DNA from: Streptomyces pluripotens
Lineage (GTDB): Bacteria > Actinomycetota > Actinomycetes > Streptomycetales > Streptomycetaceae
Reading direction: 5' to 3'
Assembly (NCBI RefSeq): GCF_000802245.2
Contig: NZ_CP021080.1
Coordinates: 3,472,001-3,536,000 of the forward strand
Length of the DNA: 64,000 nucleotides
Each line of letters opens with the position of its first letter. Position 1 is the first letter of the stretch. Under the pieces are notes generated by a model. That model saw only the letters and a list, made by a program, of their open reading frames with translations, was not told where the DNA came from and made no database searches. Of the stretch, positions 45,291 through 59,219 are shown piece after piece. Made by a program: the position numbers and the translations under genes.

Positions 45291-46678
45291 CCACCGCCAC
45301 CACGGCGGGCCTGGACCCGGCCACCCTCGCTGACGTGCTGAGGCTGGCTGGGTCCGGCGACTTCGACCGCATCCAAGACCAGATCCGCCGCACCGGCGGC
45401 TGCTCCGACCCGATCCACCTGCAAGGCTCCACCGTCACCCGCGACGCGGCCACCGGCTACGTGCTGCACTCCTACTCGACCGACACCGAACCCGGCGGCC
45501 GACTCCGTATCGCCTGTGGCAACCGCCGTGCCTCGCGCTGCCCGTCCTGCGCCTGGACCTACGCCGGCGACACCTACCACCTGATCCGCGCCGGACTCGT
45601 CGGCGACCCCGACAAAGGCACCCCGCACACCATCCGGGATCACCCCCGCGTCTTCGCCACGCTCACCGCGCCCTCATTCGGCCGCGTCCACAACCGCCCC
45701 GGCAACCGCCCGTGCGCCTGCGGCACCCGCCACGGAGAGGACGCGCCCGAACTCGGCACCCCCCTCGCCCCGGACACGTACGACTACGCGGGCGCCGTGC
45801 TGTGGAACAACCACGCCTCCGACCTGTGGCGCTACTTCACGATCTACCTCCGCCGCGAGATCGCCCGCCGCGCCGGCCTCACCCAGAAAGCCGCCCGCGA
45901 ACAGTCCCGCGTCGCCTTCGGCAAGGTCGCCGAGTACCAAAAGCGCGGAGCCGTCCACTTCCATGCCGTGATCCGCTTCGACGGCCCCGACGGGCCCGAC
46001 AGCCCGCCGCCGGCCTGGGCAACCCTCGACCTGCTCACCGACTCGATCCGCGCCGCCGCTGTCCGCGTCGCTGTCGACGTACCGCCCGCGGGAGACCACC
46101 CCGCCCGCACACTCCGCTGGGGCACCCAGCTCGACGTACAGCCGATCGGCGCCTTCGGCCATGGCGAAGAGATCACCGAACAGGCCGTGGCCTCCTACGT
46201 CGCCAAGTACGCCACCAAGGCCGCCGAGACCACCGGCACCGTAGACCGCCGCATCGGCAACAAAGAGGCCCTCGCCCTGCTCGGCGTACCCGACCACCCC
46301 GCCCGGCTCATCGCCGCGTGCCTCGACCTGCACCCGCTCTACCCGGACCGGAAGCTTCGGGACTGGGCTCACATGCTCGGCTTCCGGGGCCACTTCTCGA
46401 CCAAGTCCCGCCGCTACTCCACCACCCTCGGCGCCCTGCGCCAGGTCCGCGCCGACTACCGCGCCGTACAGCAACGCGAAGCCCTCGGCCTGCCCGACCC
46501 CGACGACGAGACGGAGGCAACGACGCTCACCCTCGCCCACTGGACCTACGCAGGCCACGGCCACACCCCCGGCGAATCCTGGCTCGCCGCCAACATCCGC
46601 CGGGATATCCAGCACAACCGCGAAACCGCCCGCGAGGAACTTCCCGCCCTGCTCGACCTGGAAGGAGCTGCCGCATGA
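45287..46678 (+). CDS. repSA: RepSA-type replication initiator
   Basis: The 463-residue protein has a cysteine-rich N-terminal part (CGNRRASRCPSCAW, CACGTRHG), an HFHAVIRFDG (HUH-like, about residue 223) and a downstream SYVAKYATK with a candidate nicking Tyr (about 303). These are features of the pSAM2 RepSA family that starts rolling-circle replication of the excised element. The start overlaps the upstream small gene and the stop overlaps xis. Confidence 0.9.
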   Translation: MTTATTAGLDPATLADVLRLAGSGDFDRIQDQIRRTGGCSDPIHLQGSTVTRDAATGYVLHSYSTDTEPGGRLRIACGNRRASRCPSCAWTYAGDTYHLIRAGLVGDPDKGTPHTIRDHPRVFATLTAPSFGRVHNRPGNRPCACGTRHGEDAPELGTPLAPDTYDYAGAVLWNNHASDLWRYFTIYLRREIARRAGLTQKAAREQSRVAFGKVAEYQKRGAVHFHAVIRFDGPDGPDSPPPAWATLDLLTDSIRAAAVRVAVDVPPAGDHPARTLRWGTQLDVQPIGAFGHGEEITEQAVASYVAKYATKAAETTGTVDRRIGNKEALALLGVPDHPARLIAACLDLHPLYPDRKLRDWAHMLGFRGHFSTKSRRYSTTLGALRQVRADYRAVQQREALGLPDPDDETEATTLTLAHWTYAGHGHTPGESWLAANIRRDIQHNRETAREELPALLDLEGAAA

Positions 46679-46863
46679 CCACCGCCGCCCCCGAGTTGCT
46701 GACCGTGCCGGAGGTCATGGCGAGTCTCAAGGTCGGCCGGACCAAGGTCTACGACCTGATCCGCACTCACCGCCTGGTCTCGATCAAAGTCGACGGCTGC
46801 CGTCGCATCCCGGCTGACTCGGTCGGGGACTTCATCCGCAGGCAGATCGAGCGGGGTGCCTGA
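46675..46863 (+). CDS. xis: Excisionase (Xis), MerR-like helix-turn-helix
   Basis: The 62-residue protein has a winged helix of the HTH_17 type (LLTVPEVMASLKVGRTKVYD, then LIRTHRLVSIKVDGCRRIP). It overlaps rep at its start (46675-46678) and int at its stop by one base. In this family Xis directs integrase towards excision. Confidence 0.9.
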   Translation: MTTAAPELLTVPEVMASLKVGRTKVYDLIRTHRLVSIKVDGCRRIPADSVGDFIRRQIERGA

Positions 46864-48020
46864 TGACCAAGAGGCGCCCCAACGGCGGCGGCACGATCTC
46901 AAAGCGAGCGGACGGCCGATACATGGGCCGCGCGTACGTCACCGACACGGACGGCAACCGCGTTCGCAAGACCGTGTACGGCGCCACATGGGACGACGCC
47001 AACGAGAAGCTCGGCAAGCTTCAAGACCAGGAACGCAACGGCGTACCGGTGCCCTCCCGCTCCTGGACGCTCGGCGAGTGGCTGGCGTACTGGCTTGAGC
47101 ACATCGTTGAGCCGGACTCCGAGCACAACACGTACGTCAAGTACGAGTCCAAGGTGAGGCTGTACCTGCTGCCGCACCTCGGTAAGAAGCCGCTGGTCAA
47201 GCTCACCCCCGCCCAGATCCGTACGTTCATGGCCGGCCTGAAGCGCGAAAAGGTCGGCGCGTCCACCCGCTTCGAGGTGCTCCGCGTCCTCCGCAACGCG
47301 CTCAACCGAGCCATCCGAGAGGAGATCCTGACGCGCAACGTCGCTCTCCTGGTCGACATGCCCAAGGTCAGCAAGGACAAGGGCACGGCATGGAACGCAC
47401 GTGAGGCGATCACGTTCCTCCGCGCGGCCCGTGCTCACCGCCTCTACGCGGCCTGTGTCCTCGTCCTGGTGCTCGGTCTGCGGCGCAGCGAGTTGCTGGG
47501 CCTGCGCTGGCAAGACATCGACTTCGAGGCGCGGCAGTTCACCCCGGTCAAGCAGGTGCAGCGGGTCAAGGGCACCGGCCTGGTTCTCAAGGACCTCAAG
47601 ACCGAGTCGTCACAGGCCGTGCTCCCCCTGCCGGAGTTCTGCGCCCGTGCCCTGGAAGAGCGCCGAGAGCTGCAAGAGCTGGAACGGAAGATCGCCGGTG
47701 AGCACTGGTCGCAGGAGCCGGACCATGACCTGATCTTCTCGTCCGAGCATGGCGGCATGATCGACCCGGTGGGCTTCTCGCGGACCTTCGATCGGCTCGT
47801 CAAGCGCGCCAGCGTCCGCCGCATCACGGTCCGGCTCGCCCGGCACACCTGCGGGACCCTGCTCGCCTTCCTGAAGGTGCACCCCAAGGTGGCTCAGGCG
47901 ATCCTTCGGCACAGCCAGATCAGCATGACCATGGACGTCTACACGCACGTGGTCGGCGACAGTGAGCGTGAAGCGGTCGGCATGCTCGCCGAACTCCTGG
48001 AAGATCCGCTCATCGGCTGA
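46863..48020 (+). CDS. int: Tyrosine-family site-specific integrase
   Basis: The 385-residue protein has an N-terminal AP2-like arm-binding region, a core-binding domain (about 60-160) and a catalytic domain. The latter has the box I Arg (LRRSELLGLRW), box II LARHT (the usual first His position is Arg), HSQISMTMDVYTH and catalytic Tyr360. It ends 71 bases before the 44-bp att repeat in tRNA-Ile, so it acts at that site. Confidence 0.95.
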   Translation: MTKRRPNGGGTISKRADGRYMGRAYVTDTDGNRVRKTVYGATWDDANEKLGKLQDQERNGVPVPSRSWTLGEWLAYWLEHIVEPDSEHNTYVKYESKVRLYLLPHLGKKPLVKLTPAQIRTFMAGLKREKVGASTRFEVLRVLRNALNRAIREEILTRNVALLVDMPKVSKDKGTAWNAREAITFLRAARAHRLYAACVLVLVLGLRRSELLGLRWQDIDFEARQFTPVKQVQRVKGTGLVLKDLKTESSQAVLPLPEFCARALEERRELQELERKIAGEHWSQEPDHDLIFSSEHGGMIDPVGFSRTFDRLVKRASVRRITVRLARHTCGTLLAFLKVHPKVAQAILRHSQISMTMDVYTHVVGDSEREAVGMLAELLEDPLIG

Positions 48021-48030
48021 CCGCCGCTGT

Positions 48031-48051
48031 TGGTGTCAACTGATGGTGTCA
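48031..48051. promoter_or_regulatory. Candidate integrase arm-type sites (right end)
   Basis: TGGTGTCA copies at 48031-48038 and 48044-48051 have a 13-bp period, 40 bases from the att repeat. They match the pair at the left end. Confidence 0.55.
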
Positions 48052-48085
48052 AAAGACCCCCGGACCGATGATCCGGGGGTCTTTT
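48051..48085. terminator. tRNA-Ile / int terminator
   Basis: A 14-bp stem, AAAAGACCCCCGGA (48051-48064) with its complement (48072-48085), closes a 7-base loop. It can serve int (plus strand) and tRNA-Ile (minus strand). Confidence 0.85.
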
Positions 48086-48088
48086 CGC

Positions 48089-48165
48089 TGGTGGGGCTAA
48101 CAGGATTTGAACCTGTGGCCTCATCCTTATCAGGGATGCGCTCTAACCAACTGAGCTATAGCCCC
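48089..48165 (-). tRNA. tRNA-Ile (anticodon GAT)
   Basis: Begins GGGGCTATAGCTCAGTTGG on the minus strand. Anticodon stem CATCC/GGATG encloses CTGATAA, giving GAT; CCA is encoded. Its 3' portion is the integration site of the AICE. Confidence 0.97.
48091..48134. repeat. attL: 44-bp repeat within tRNA-Ile
   Basis: Identical to 38085-38128. It lies in the intact tRNA next to the integrase gene, so the tRNA was rebuilt on integration. Confidence 0.95.
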
Positions 48166-48278
48166 GCCGCGCTCTGCGGTGTGGTGCCCCGCGCGCTGAC
48201 TCCTGAAGATTAGCGCACGACCGTGGCAGTCCCAAAATCGGCTGTCGGAGGACCGTCAGGCCAGGCTGCCGCGGGCGG

Positions 48279-49007
48279 TCATTCGTCCTCCGCGAGGGTC
48301 AGCTCGACACCGCCCACGAAGCCCGCGGACAGGTTGTAGATGAACGCGCCGAGCGTCGCGAGCGCCGTGGCCAGGACCACGTCAATCACCGCGATGATCG
48401 ACGTGAACATCAGGACGTGGGGGAGGGAGAGGAAGGCCTGAAGGTCGAAACCGTTCGACTCGTTCGAGCCGGTCGCCTCCAAGATCTGGCCGCCGACCGT
48501 GGAGAAGACGCCCATCGCGTCCATGACCATCCACAGCACCGCCGAGGCGACGACCGTGCAGATACCGAGCGCGATCGAAAGCAGGAAGCTGACCTTCATC
48601 ACCGACCACGGATCGGCCTTGGCCACGCGCAGCCGGGCCTTGCGGGTGCGCGGCGCCGTCCGCACACCGGTACGCGGCCGGCGTACCGCACCGGCAGGAG
48701 CCTGACCCGCCGGATACGCCTGTGGCGGGTGATAGGGCCCGGACGGCTGATCCGCGCTCCGTTCCCGTGGAAGCGGAGACGCCGACTGCGCCTCGCCGGC
48801 CGCGGCCGGACCTCCGGTGTCCGTCACGGTTCCCCCCTGAGGTTCCTTCGTGCCGGAAGAGTCCGTCACGGAAGCCTTCACCGGCTTCAGGTTGGTCGTG
48901 TGCGGGTCGTTCGCGGCCCCCGCACTCGCGGCGGAGCCACGGCCGCCGCCGTCCGTCTCCGTACCCGTGGAGGTACCGGCCGACCCGGCGCCCGTGGCTC
49001 CGCTCAC
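48279..49007 (-). CDS. DUF3566 membrane protein
   Basis: The 242-residue protein has a Pro/Ala/Thr-rich N-terminus of about 120 residues and two membrane helices (about 140-165 and 200-225) within the DUF3566 domain (VAKADPWSVMKVSFLLSIAL, FIYNLSAGFVGGVELTL). The family occurs next to gyrA across Actinobacteria; its role is not established. It starts 18 bases after the stop of gyrA and is likely co-transcribed. Confidence 0.92.
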   Translation of the reverse strand: MSGATGAGSAGTSTGTETDGGGRGSAASAGAANDPHTTNLKPVKASVTDSSGTKEPQGGTVTDTGGPAAAGEAQSASPLPRERSADQPSGPYHPPQAYPAGQAPAGAVRRPRTGVRTAPRTRKARLRVAKADPWSVMKVSFLLSIALGICTVVASAVLWMVMDAMGVFSTVGGQILEATGSNESNGFDLQAFLSLPHVLMFTSIIAVIDVVLATALATLGAFIYNLSAGFVGGVELTLAEDE

Positions 49008-49025
49008 GATGACTCACTCCTCGTG

Positions 49026-51620
<2,595 letters not shown>

Positions 51621-51662
51621 TGCTGATGAAGTTCCTTTCTACGGCGGTCAGCTGAGACCGAC

Positions 51663-54106
<2,444 letters not shown>

Positions 54107-54688
54107 TCACCCGTACGTATCACCCGGGCCGGAGCTCCCCGGCGCCCGCAGCGGCCCGTAGCGGCGGGCCGGACCGCCCGGGTTGAGCACCTTGATCACC
54201 CGCACGCTGCCGTGCCCCAGATCCTCGTTGAGCCGGGCCACCAACGCGGGGGCCAGCACGCGCAACTGCGTCGCCCAGGCCGTCGAATCGCACTGCACGG
54301 TCAGCACGCGCTCGTCCTCGTCGTACCGCTGCGGCACGCAGTGCTTCGCCAGGTCCTCGCCGACGATCTGCGGCCAGCGGCCCATCACTCCGCCCACCGC
54401 CGCAGGCGTCTCCCAGCCCCGCTCGGTGATCAGCCGGTTGATCGCCGATCCCAGCGCCATCGGGTCACGGCCGTCGGCGCGTGCGCCGGAGCGCAGGCCG
54501 CCGCCCCGCCGGGCCTGCTTCTTCTGCCGCGCCACATCACCGCGCGCACGTGCCTGCTCCTTGGCGGCGCGCAACGCCACGCGCGCGAGGTCCACACCAG
54601 AGGGCTCGTTCCGCCGCTCCGGGTTTCTGGGATTCATGGTGCTGTTGGGGTTGTCGGGGCTCCTGGGGGCTGGCTTCTCGGTGCTCAT
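54107..54688 (-). CDS. DUF721 (DciA-like) protein
   Basis: The 193-residue protein has a basic N-terminus and a DUF721 domain (about 85-170: [49 protein letters not shown]). DciA proteins load the replicative helicase in many bacteria lacking DnaC. The start overlaps the end of recF by 4 bases (54685-54688), implying co-translation. Confidence 0.9.
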   Translation of the reverse strand: MSTEKPAPRSPDNPNSTMNPRNPERRNEPSGVDLARVALRAAKEQARARGDVARQKKQARRGGGLRSGARADGRDPMALGSAINRLITERGWETPAAVGGVMGRWPQIVGEDLAKHCVPQRYDEDERVLTVQCDSTAWATQLRVLAPALVARLNEDLGHGSVRVIKVLNPGGPARRYGPLRAPGSSGPGDTYG

Positions 54689-55806
54689 ACGCGCTCCACC
54701 GTCCCGTCGGCCACTGCGTAGCGGGCACCGGCCAGCACCTGCGGGACGTCGTCGTCCACCGCAGCGGTGACCAACACCTGCTCACCGGGCGCGACCAGCT
54801 CGGCCAGCCGTTCACGACGACGGGCGTCCAACTCGGCGAAGACGTCGTCCAGGATCAGCACCGGCTCGTTGCCCTCGGCGCGCAGCAGATCGTAGGAAGC
54901 CAGCCGCAGGGAGAGCGCATAGGACCAGGACTCACCGTGCGAGGCGTACCCCTTGGCGGGCAGTTGCCCGAGCTTGAGCAGAAGATCGTCCCGATGGGGA
55001 CCCACGAGGGTCACTCCCCGCTCGATCTCCTGCTTGCGCACCTCGGTCAACGCCGTCATCAGCTGGGTGTAGAGCTCCTCGCGCGCATGCGCCTCTCCGG
55101 GCGCGGACGGCTTGTACTCCAGCGCGACCGGTCCGCCTCCGGGGGCCAGCTGCTCGTACGCCTTGTCGGCCAGTGGCCGCAGCACGGCGATGAGATCGAG
55201 CCGCTGGGCGAGCAGCTCGGCACCCGCGCGCGCGAGGTGCTGGTCCCACACATCGAGGGTGGACAGATCCATGGACCGGCCACCGTGCCTGCGCGCAAGC
55301 GCGGCCGTCTTGAGGAGGGTGTTGCGCTGCTTGAGCACCCGCTCGTAGTCGGAGCGCACTCCGGCCATCCGCGGGGAGCGCGCGGTGATCAACTCGTCCA
55401 GGAAGCGCCGCCGCTCCCCGGGATCGCCCTTCACCAGGGCGAGATCCTCCGGCGCGAACAGCACGGTCCGCACGATCCCCAGCACGTCCCTCGGCCTGAC
55501 CTGCGAGGAACGGTTGATACGGGCGCGGTTGGCCTTGCCTGGGTTCACCTCCAGCTCGACCAACTGCTGCCGCTCGCCCTGGCGGACCTGCGCCCGGATG
55601 ACCGCGCGTTCGGCGCCCGTGCGGACCAGCGGGGCGTCGGAGGCGACCCGGTGGCTGCCGAGGGTCGCCAGGTAGCCGACCGCCTCGACCAGGTTCGTCT
55701 TGCCCTGGCCGTTGGGGCCGACGAATGCGGTGACGCCCGGGTCGAGCGGAACCTCGGCCCGCGGGTACGAACGGAAGTCGGCCAGCGAAAGATGCGTGAC
55801 GTGCAT
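54685..55806 (-). CDS. recF: DNA replication and repair protein RecF
   Basis: This 373-residue SMC-like ATPase has Walker [14 protein letters not shown] (about residues 30-42), a signature region near [13 protein letters not shown] and Walker [13 protein letters not shown]. RecF recruits RecA to gaps. It follows gnd across a strong terminator, so it likely has its own promoter. Confidence 0.97.
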   Translation of the reverse strand: MHVTHLSLADFRSYPRAEVPLDPGVTAFVGPNGQGKTNLVEAVGYLATLGSHRVASDAPLVRTGAERAVIRAQVRQGERQQLVELEVNPGKANRARINRSSQVRPRDVLGIVRTVLFAPEDLALVKGDPGERRRFLDELITARSPRMAGVRSDYERVLKQRNTLLKTAALARRHGGRSMDLSTLDVWDQHLARAGAELLAQRLDLIAVLRPLADKAYEQLAPGGGPVALEYKPSAPGEAHAREELYTQLMTALTEVRKQEIERGVTLVGPHRDDLLLKLGQLPAKGYASHGESWSYALSLRLASYDLLRAEGNEPVLILDDVFAELDARRRERLAELVAPGEQVLVTAAVDDDVPQVLAGARYAVADGTVERV

Positions 55807-55873
55807 GGTCGTTCGCCGACTTCCCTCAGAGTGGTGACGGATGGTGGATCACGGAGGCGATCCGGTGGACGTT

Positions 55874-55911
55874 CCGGGAGGAAGGCCCGCATGGCCGGGC
55901 CTTCCTCCCGG
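55874..55911. terminator. Strong terminator between gnd and recF
   Basis: A perfect 16-bp stem (CCGGGAGGAAGGCCCG, 55874-55889 with 55896-55911) closes a 6-base loop directly after the gnd stop. Confidence 0.85.
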
Positions 55912-55919
55912 CCATGCGG

Positions 55920-56798
55920 CTAAGCCTTCTTCTCGACGGCGTGGCCGCCGAACTGGTTGCGCAGCGCGGCGATCATCTTCATCTGCGGCGAGTCCTCCTG
56001 CCGGGAGGCGAACCGGGCGAACAGGGACGCGGTGATCGCGGGCAGCGGCACCGCGTTGTCGATCGCGGCCTCCACGGTCCAGCGTCCCTCACCGGAGTCC
56101 TCGGCGTAACCGCGCAGGCCTTCCAGGTGCTGGTCCTCGTCCAGGGCGTTGACCGCCAGGTCCAGCAGCCAGGAACGGATGACGGTGCCCTCCTGCCAGG
56201 AACGGAACACCTCCCGGACGTTCTCCACCGAGTCGACCTTCTCCAGCAGCTCCCAGCCCTCGGCGTAGGCCTGCATCATCGCGTACTCGATGCCGTTGTG
56301 GACCATCTTGGCGAAGTGGCCGGCGCCGACCTTGCCGGCGTGCACCGAGCCGAAGTCGCCCTCCGGCTTGAGCGCGTCGAAGACCGGCTGCACCCGGGCC
56401 ACGTGCTCCGTGTGGCCGCCGTACATCAGCGCGTACCCGTTCTCCAGGCCCCACACGCCCCCGGAGACACCGCAGTCGACGAAACCTATGCCCTTGGCCG
56501 CCAACTGCCCGGCGTGCTTCTCGTCGTCGGTCCAGCGGGAGTTCCCACCGTCCACGACCACATCGCCTGGCTCCAGCAGTTCGGCCAGCTGATCGATGGT
56601 CGACTGAGTGGGCTCGCCGGCCGGGACCATCACCCAGACCACACGCGGGCCGCTGAGCTTGCCCACAAGTTCTTCCAGGCTGTGGGCATCCGCGAGGTCC
56701 GCGTTGCGGTCGTATCCGATGACGGTGTGGCCTGCGCGGCGGATCCGCTCGCGCATGTTGCCGCCCATCTTGCCGAGGCCGACGAGACCGAGCTCCAT
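55920..56798 (-). CDS. gnd: 6-phosphogluconate dehydrogenase (short form)
   Basis: The 292-residue enzyme has the NADP-binding LGLVGLGKMGGNM start and a GVSGGVWGLENGYALM substrate motif, with KVGAGHFAKMVHNGIEYAMM carrying the catalytic Lys. It is a short form of about 300 residues, unlike the 470-residue type. It oxidatively decarboxylates 6-phosphogluconate to ribulose 5-phosphate. Its place between dnaN and recF is the common actinobacterial order. Confidence 0.96.
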   Translation of the reverse strand: MELGLVGLGKMGGNMRERIRRAGHTVIGYDRNADLADAHSLEELVGKLSGPRVVWVMVPAGEPTQSTIDQLAELLEPGDVVVDGGNSRWTDDEKHAGQLAAKGIGFVDCGVSGGVWGLENGYALMYGGHTEHVARVQPVFDALKPEGDFGSVHAGKVGAGHFAKMVHNGIEYAMMQAYAEGWELLEKVDSVENVREVFRSWQEGTVIRSWLLDLAVNALDEDQHLEGLRGYAEDSGEGRWTVEAAIDNAVPLPAITASLFARFASRQEDSPQMKMIAALRNQFGGHAVEKKA

Positions 56799-57021
56799 CA
56801 GTTGTGTTCCTTAGGTCGCTGTGTGGCGTGAGAGGCACCTTCGTGCCGAGCCGAGCCTAAACCCGGACGCTCACGCACAGCTGTGGGCACATGCGCTCAT
56901 CCGTACGGGGGCCTACCTGCGGCTTTCACCCGCGCCCACACAACTGCGCCCACCTCGCCCGACCGCAGTACCCTCCGCTTCACCGGGTGCCCTTGCGGGT
57001 GCCCGGTGGAGCGGACGATGG

Positions 57022-58152
57022 TCAGCCGCTCAACCGCACCGGCATGATCAGGTACTTGTATGCCTCATCGGCCTCCGCGTCCACCGCGGGCTTGCCGCTG
57101 AGCAATGCCGGCTTCGTGGACGTCGTGAACGACAGCTGAGCGACCGGGGAGTCGATCGCACTCAGCCCGTCCAGCAGGAAGGTGGGGTTGAAGGCGATCG
57201 AGATGTCGTCGCCCTCCAGCTGCGCGTCAACTCTTTCCACAGCCTGTGCATCATCGCTGGAACCGGCCTCCAGGATCAGCACACCCTGTTCGAAGCTCAG
57301 TCGCACCGGCGTGTTCCGTTCGGCCACCAGCGCCACACGCTTGACGGCCTCCACGAAGGGCGCGGTCTCGATCACCGCGATGGAGTTGAACTCGGTCGGG
57401 AACAGGGTGCGGTACTTGGGCAGGTCGCCTTCGAGCAGACGCGTGGTCGTACGACGGCCCGCGCCCTCGAAACCGATGAGGCCCTCCCCCGCACCGGAAC
57501 CGGACAGTGCCAGTGTGACGCTGTCCCCGGCGCCGAGGGCCTTGGCCGTGTCCAGCAGCGTCTTGGCCGGGACCAGGGCGACCGCGGAGGCCTCCGGGTT
57601 CTCCGGCTTCCACAGGAACTCGCGGACCGCGAACCGGTAGCGGTCGGTGGACGCCAGGGTGACCGTGTCGCCCTCGATCTCGATGCGCACACCAGTGAGC
57701 ACCGGAAGCGTGTCGTCGCGGCCGGCGGCGATGGCCACCTGGGACGCGGCGGCGGCGAAGACCTCGCCGGGGACGGTACCGGTCGCATTCGGCATCTGCG
57801 GCAGCGCGGGGTACTCCTCCACGGGCAGGGTGTGGAGGGTGAACCGGGAGGAGCCGCAGACCACAGTCGCCCGTACACCGTCTGTGGAAATCTCCACCGG
57901 GCGGTTGGGGAGAGCGCGGGAGATGTCGGCGAGCAGGCGACCGGAGACGAGGACGGTGCCCTCTTCCTCGACCTCCGCCTCGAGGCTCACGCGTGCGGAG
58001 ACCTCGTAGTCGAAGCTCGACAGACTCAGCTGGCCGTCCTCGGCCTTCAGCAGCAGGCCGGCGAGGACAGGCGCCGGCGGACGGGCCGGGAGGCTGCGTG
58101 CCGCCCAGGCCACTGCCTCCGCGAGTACGTCGCGTTCCACCCGGATCTTCAC
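57022..58152 (-). CDS. dnaN: DNA polymerase III beta sliding clamp
   Basis: The 376-residue protein has three clamp-fold domains (about 1-120, 125-250 and 255-376), beginning MKIRVERDVLAEAVAWAARS and ending YKYLIMPVRL, the clamp C-terminus. It tethers the polymerase to DNA. It runs from the oriC region away from dnaA in the same direction. Confidence 0.98.
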   Translation of the reverse strand: MKIRVERDVLAEAVAWAARSLPARPPAPVLAGLLLKAEDGQLSLSSFDYEVSARVSLEAEVEEEGTVLVSGRLLADISRALPNRPVEISTDGVRATVVCGSSRFTLHTLPVEEYPALPQMPNATGTVPGEVFAAAASQVAIAAGRDDTLPVLTGVRIEIEGDTVTLASTDRYRFAVREFLWKPENPEASAVALVPAKTLLDTAKALGAGDSVTLALSGSGAGEGLIGFEGAGRRTTTRLLEGDLPKYRTLFPTEFNSIAVIETAPFVEAVKRVALVAERNTPVRLSFEQGVLILEAGSSDDAQAVERVDAQLEGDDISIAFNPTFLLDGLSAIDSPVAQLSFTTSTKPALLSGKPAVDAEADEAYKYLIMPVRLSG

Positions 58153-59219
58153 CGTAAGCCGCCTCCTGCTGTTGCTACTGAGTCCTCCGACTCGGTGTCA
58201 CCGCCCGTTGCGAGGGGAAGGACACCGGGGACCAGTCTGACGCACGGCACTGACAGTAGATGCCGGTCGGGGTCAAGTCGCTCCGAGGGGCAGTCGAGGG
58301 CGAGACCGCGAGTTGTGCACAGGCCCCGCTTCAAAACGATTGCCGAGCCTTCTCTAGTTGGGAGTAGTAGTAGGGCCTGTGGATACCGTGGATAACTACG
58401 TTTTCCCAGCTCAGCGCAGATATTTTGTCCACTGGCCCTGTGGGTGGAAGCAGTGGACAACCGGGGCTCTCTGTGGAGAACAGAAAGTTCTGCACACCTC
58501 GCCCACAGGCTGAGGGCAGTTCTCCCCAGCTGCGTCCCCAGGTTTACCCAGGTTTCCCACACCCCAACCTGGCATCTTTGTGTGACGCCTTTCACTCGAC
58601 GCAGTGAGCGGGGGCGTCGCGTTGCCGAACAGTGGACAGTCGTGTGGAGAAGCTGGCGATCGCTGGGGACAACCGCCTTGAACCTGTGGGTAGCCAGTGG
58701 ACAACTTTGTACACAGCCTGTGGATCTCTTCTTTGTCCACAGGCTGTGGAGATCCTTTGTCCACGTTTCCACAGGCAGCTGACCTGCATGAACGTAGTAC
58801 GACCCGACTCCTTGTGGACGCAGTTCGGGACAACTTGGTAGTCCCCAGGATGTGGACGGAAGAAAGTCACCGAATCTGTGGAGAGTGGCCGTAACCAGAC
58901 AGGTAATCGAACACCCGATGGCGGGTGAGGAACGTCCCAGAACGCGTGCCGGCCCTCTTCCACCGGACTGTGGGCGTCGTCCGGGCGCGTTTCCGGGGAC
59001 CGGTGAAGCCCGTCGACGCCTGCTATGCACCTGGCACCCGTCGGCACCCTGGACGTGCGCGGACCAGGTGCAACACCTGTAGGACCAGTCCCGGGACCCG
59101 CCCTGAGGGTCGCTTGAGGCCTGTGCGGGCCGCTGGGGGACATGAAGCCCGCAGGAACCGACGGAGGGCGCCTCGGGATGTGGTCCCCGGGGCGCCCCCT
59201 GCGCTGTCGTGCGGCTTGC
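58153..59219. other. oriC: oriC: chromosomal replication origin
   Basis: This is the dnaA-dnaN gap with at least fourteen matches to the Streptomyces DnaA box. One is an exact TTGTCCACA (58733-58741). Other sites are at 58425, 58452, 58472, 58631, 58643, 58664, 58696, 58707, 58745, 58757, 58813 and 58851, plus a TTATCCACG-type site at 58387. Orientations are mixed, and the boxes span 58387-58859, leaving about 230 and 360 bases without boxes at the sides. Confidence 0.95.

Larger units (their letters stand above)
38085..48134. mobile_element. Integrated actinomycete conjugative element (AICE, pSAM2 type)
   Basis: The element is bounded by 44-bp identical repeats (38085-38128 and 48091-48134), which copy the 3' end of tRNA-Ile(GAT). 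Inside are integrase (next to the intact tRNA), excisionase, a RepSA-type replication protein, Spd-type spread proteins, a TraSA-type FtsK-like translocase and a GntR repressor. No primase-polymerase (Pra) was recognised. The 1.5 kb nearest the truncated tRNA end appears to be cargo. Confidence 0.93.
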
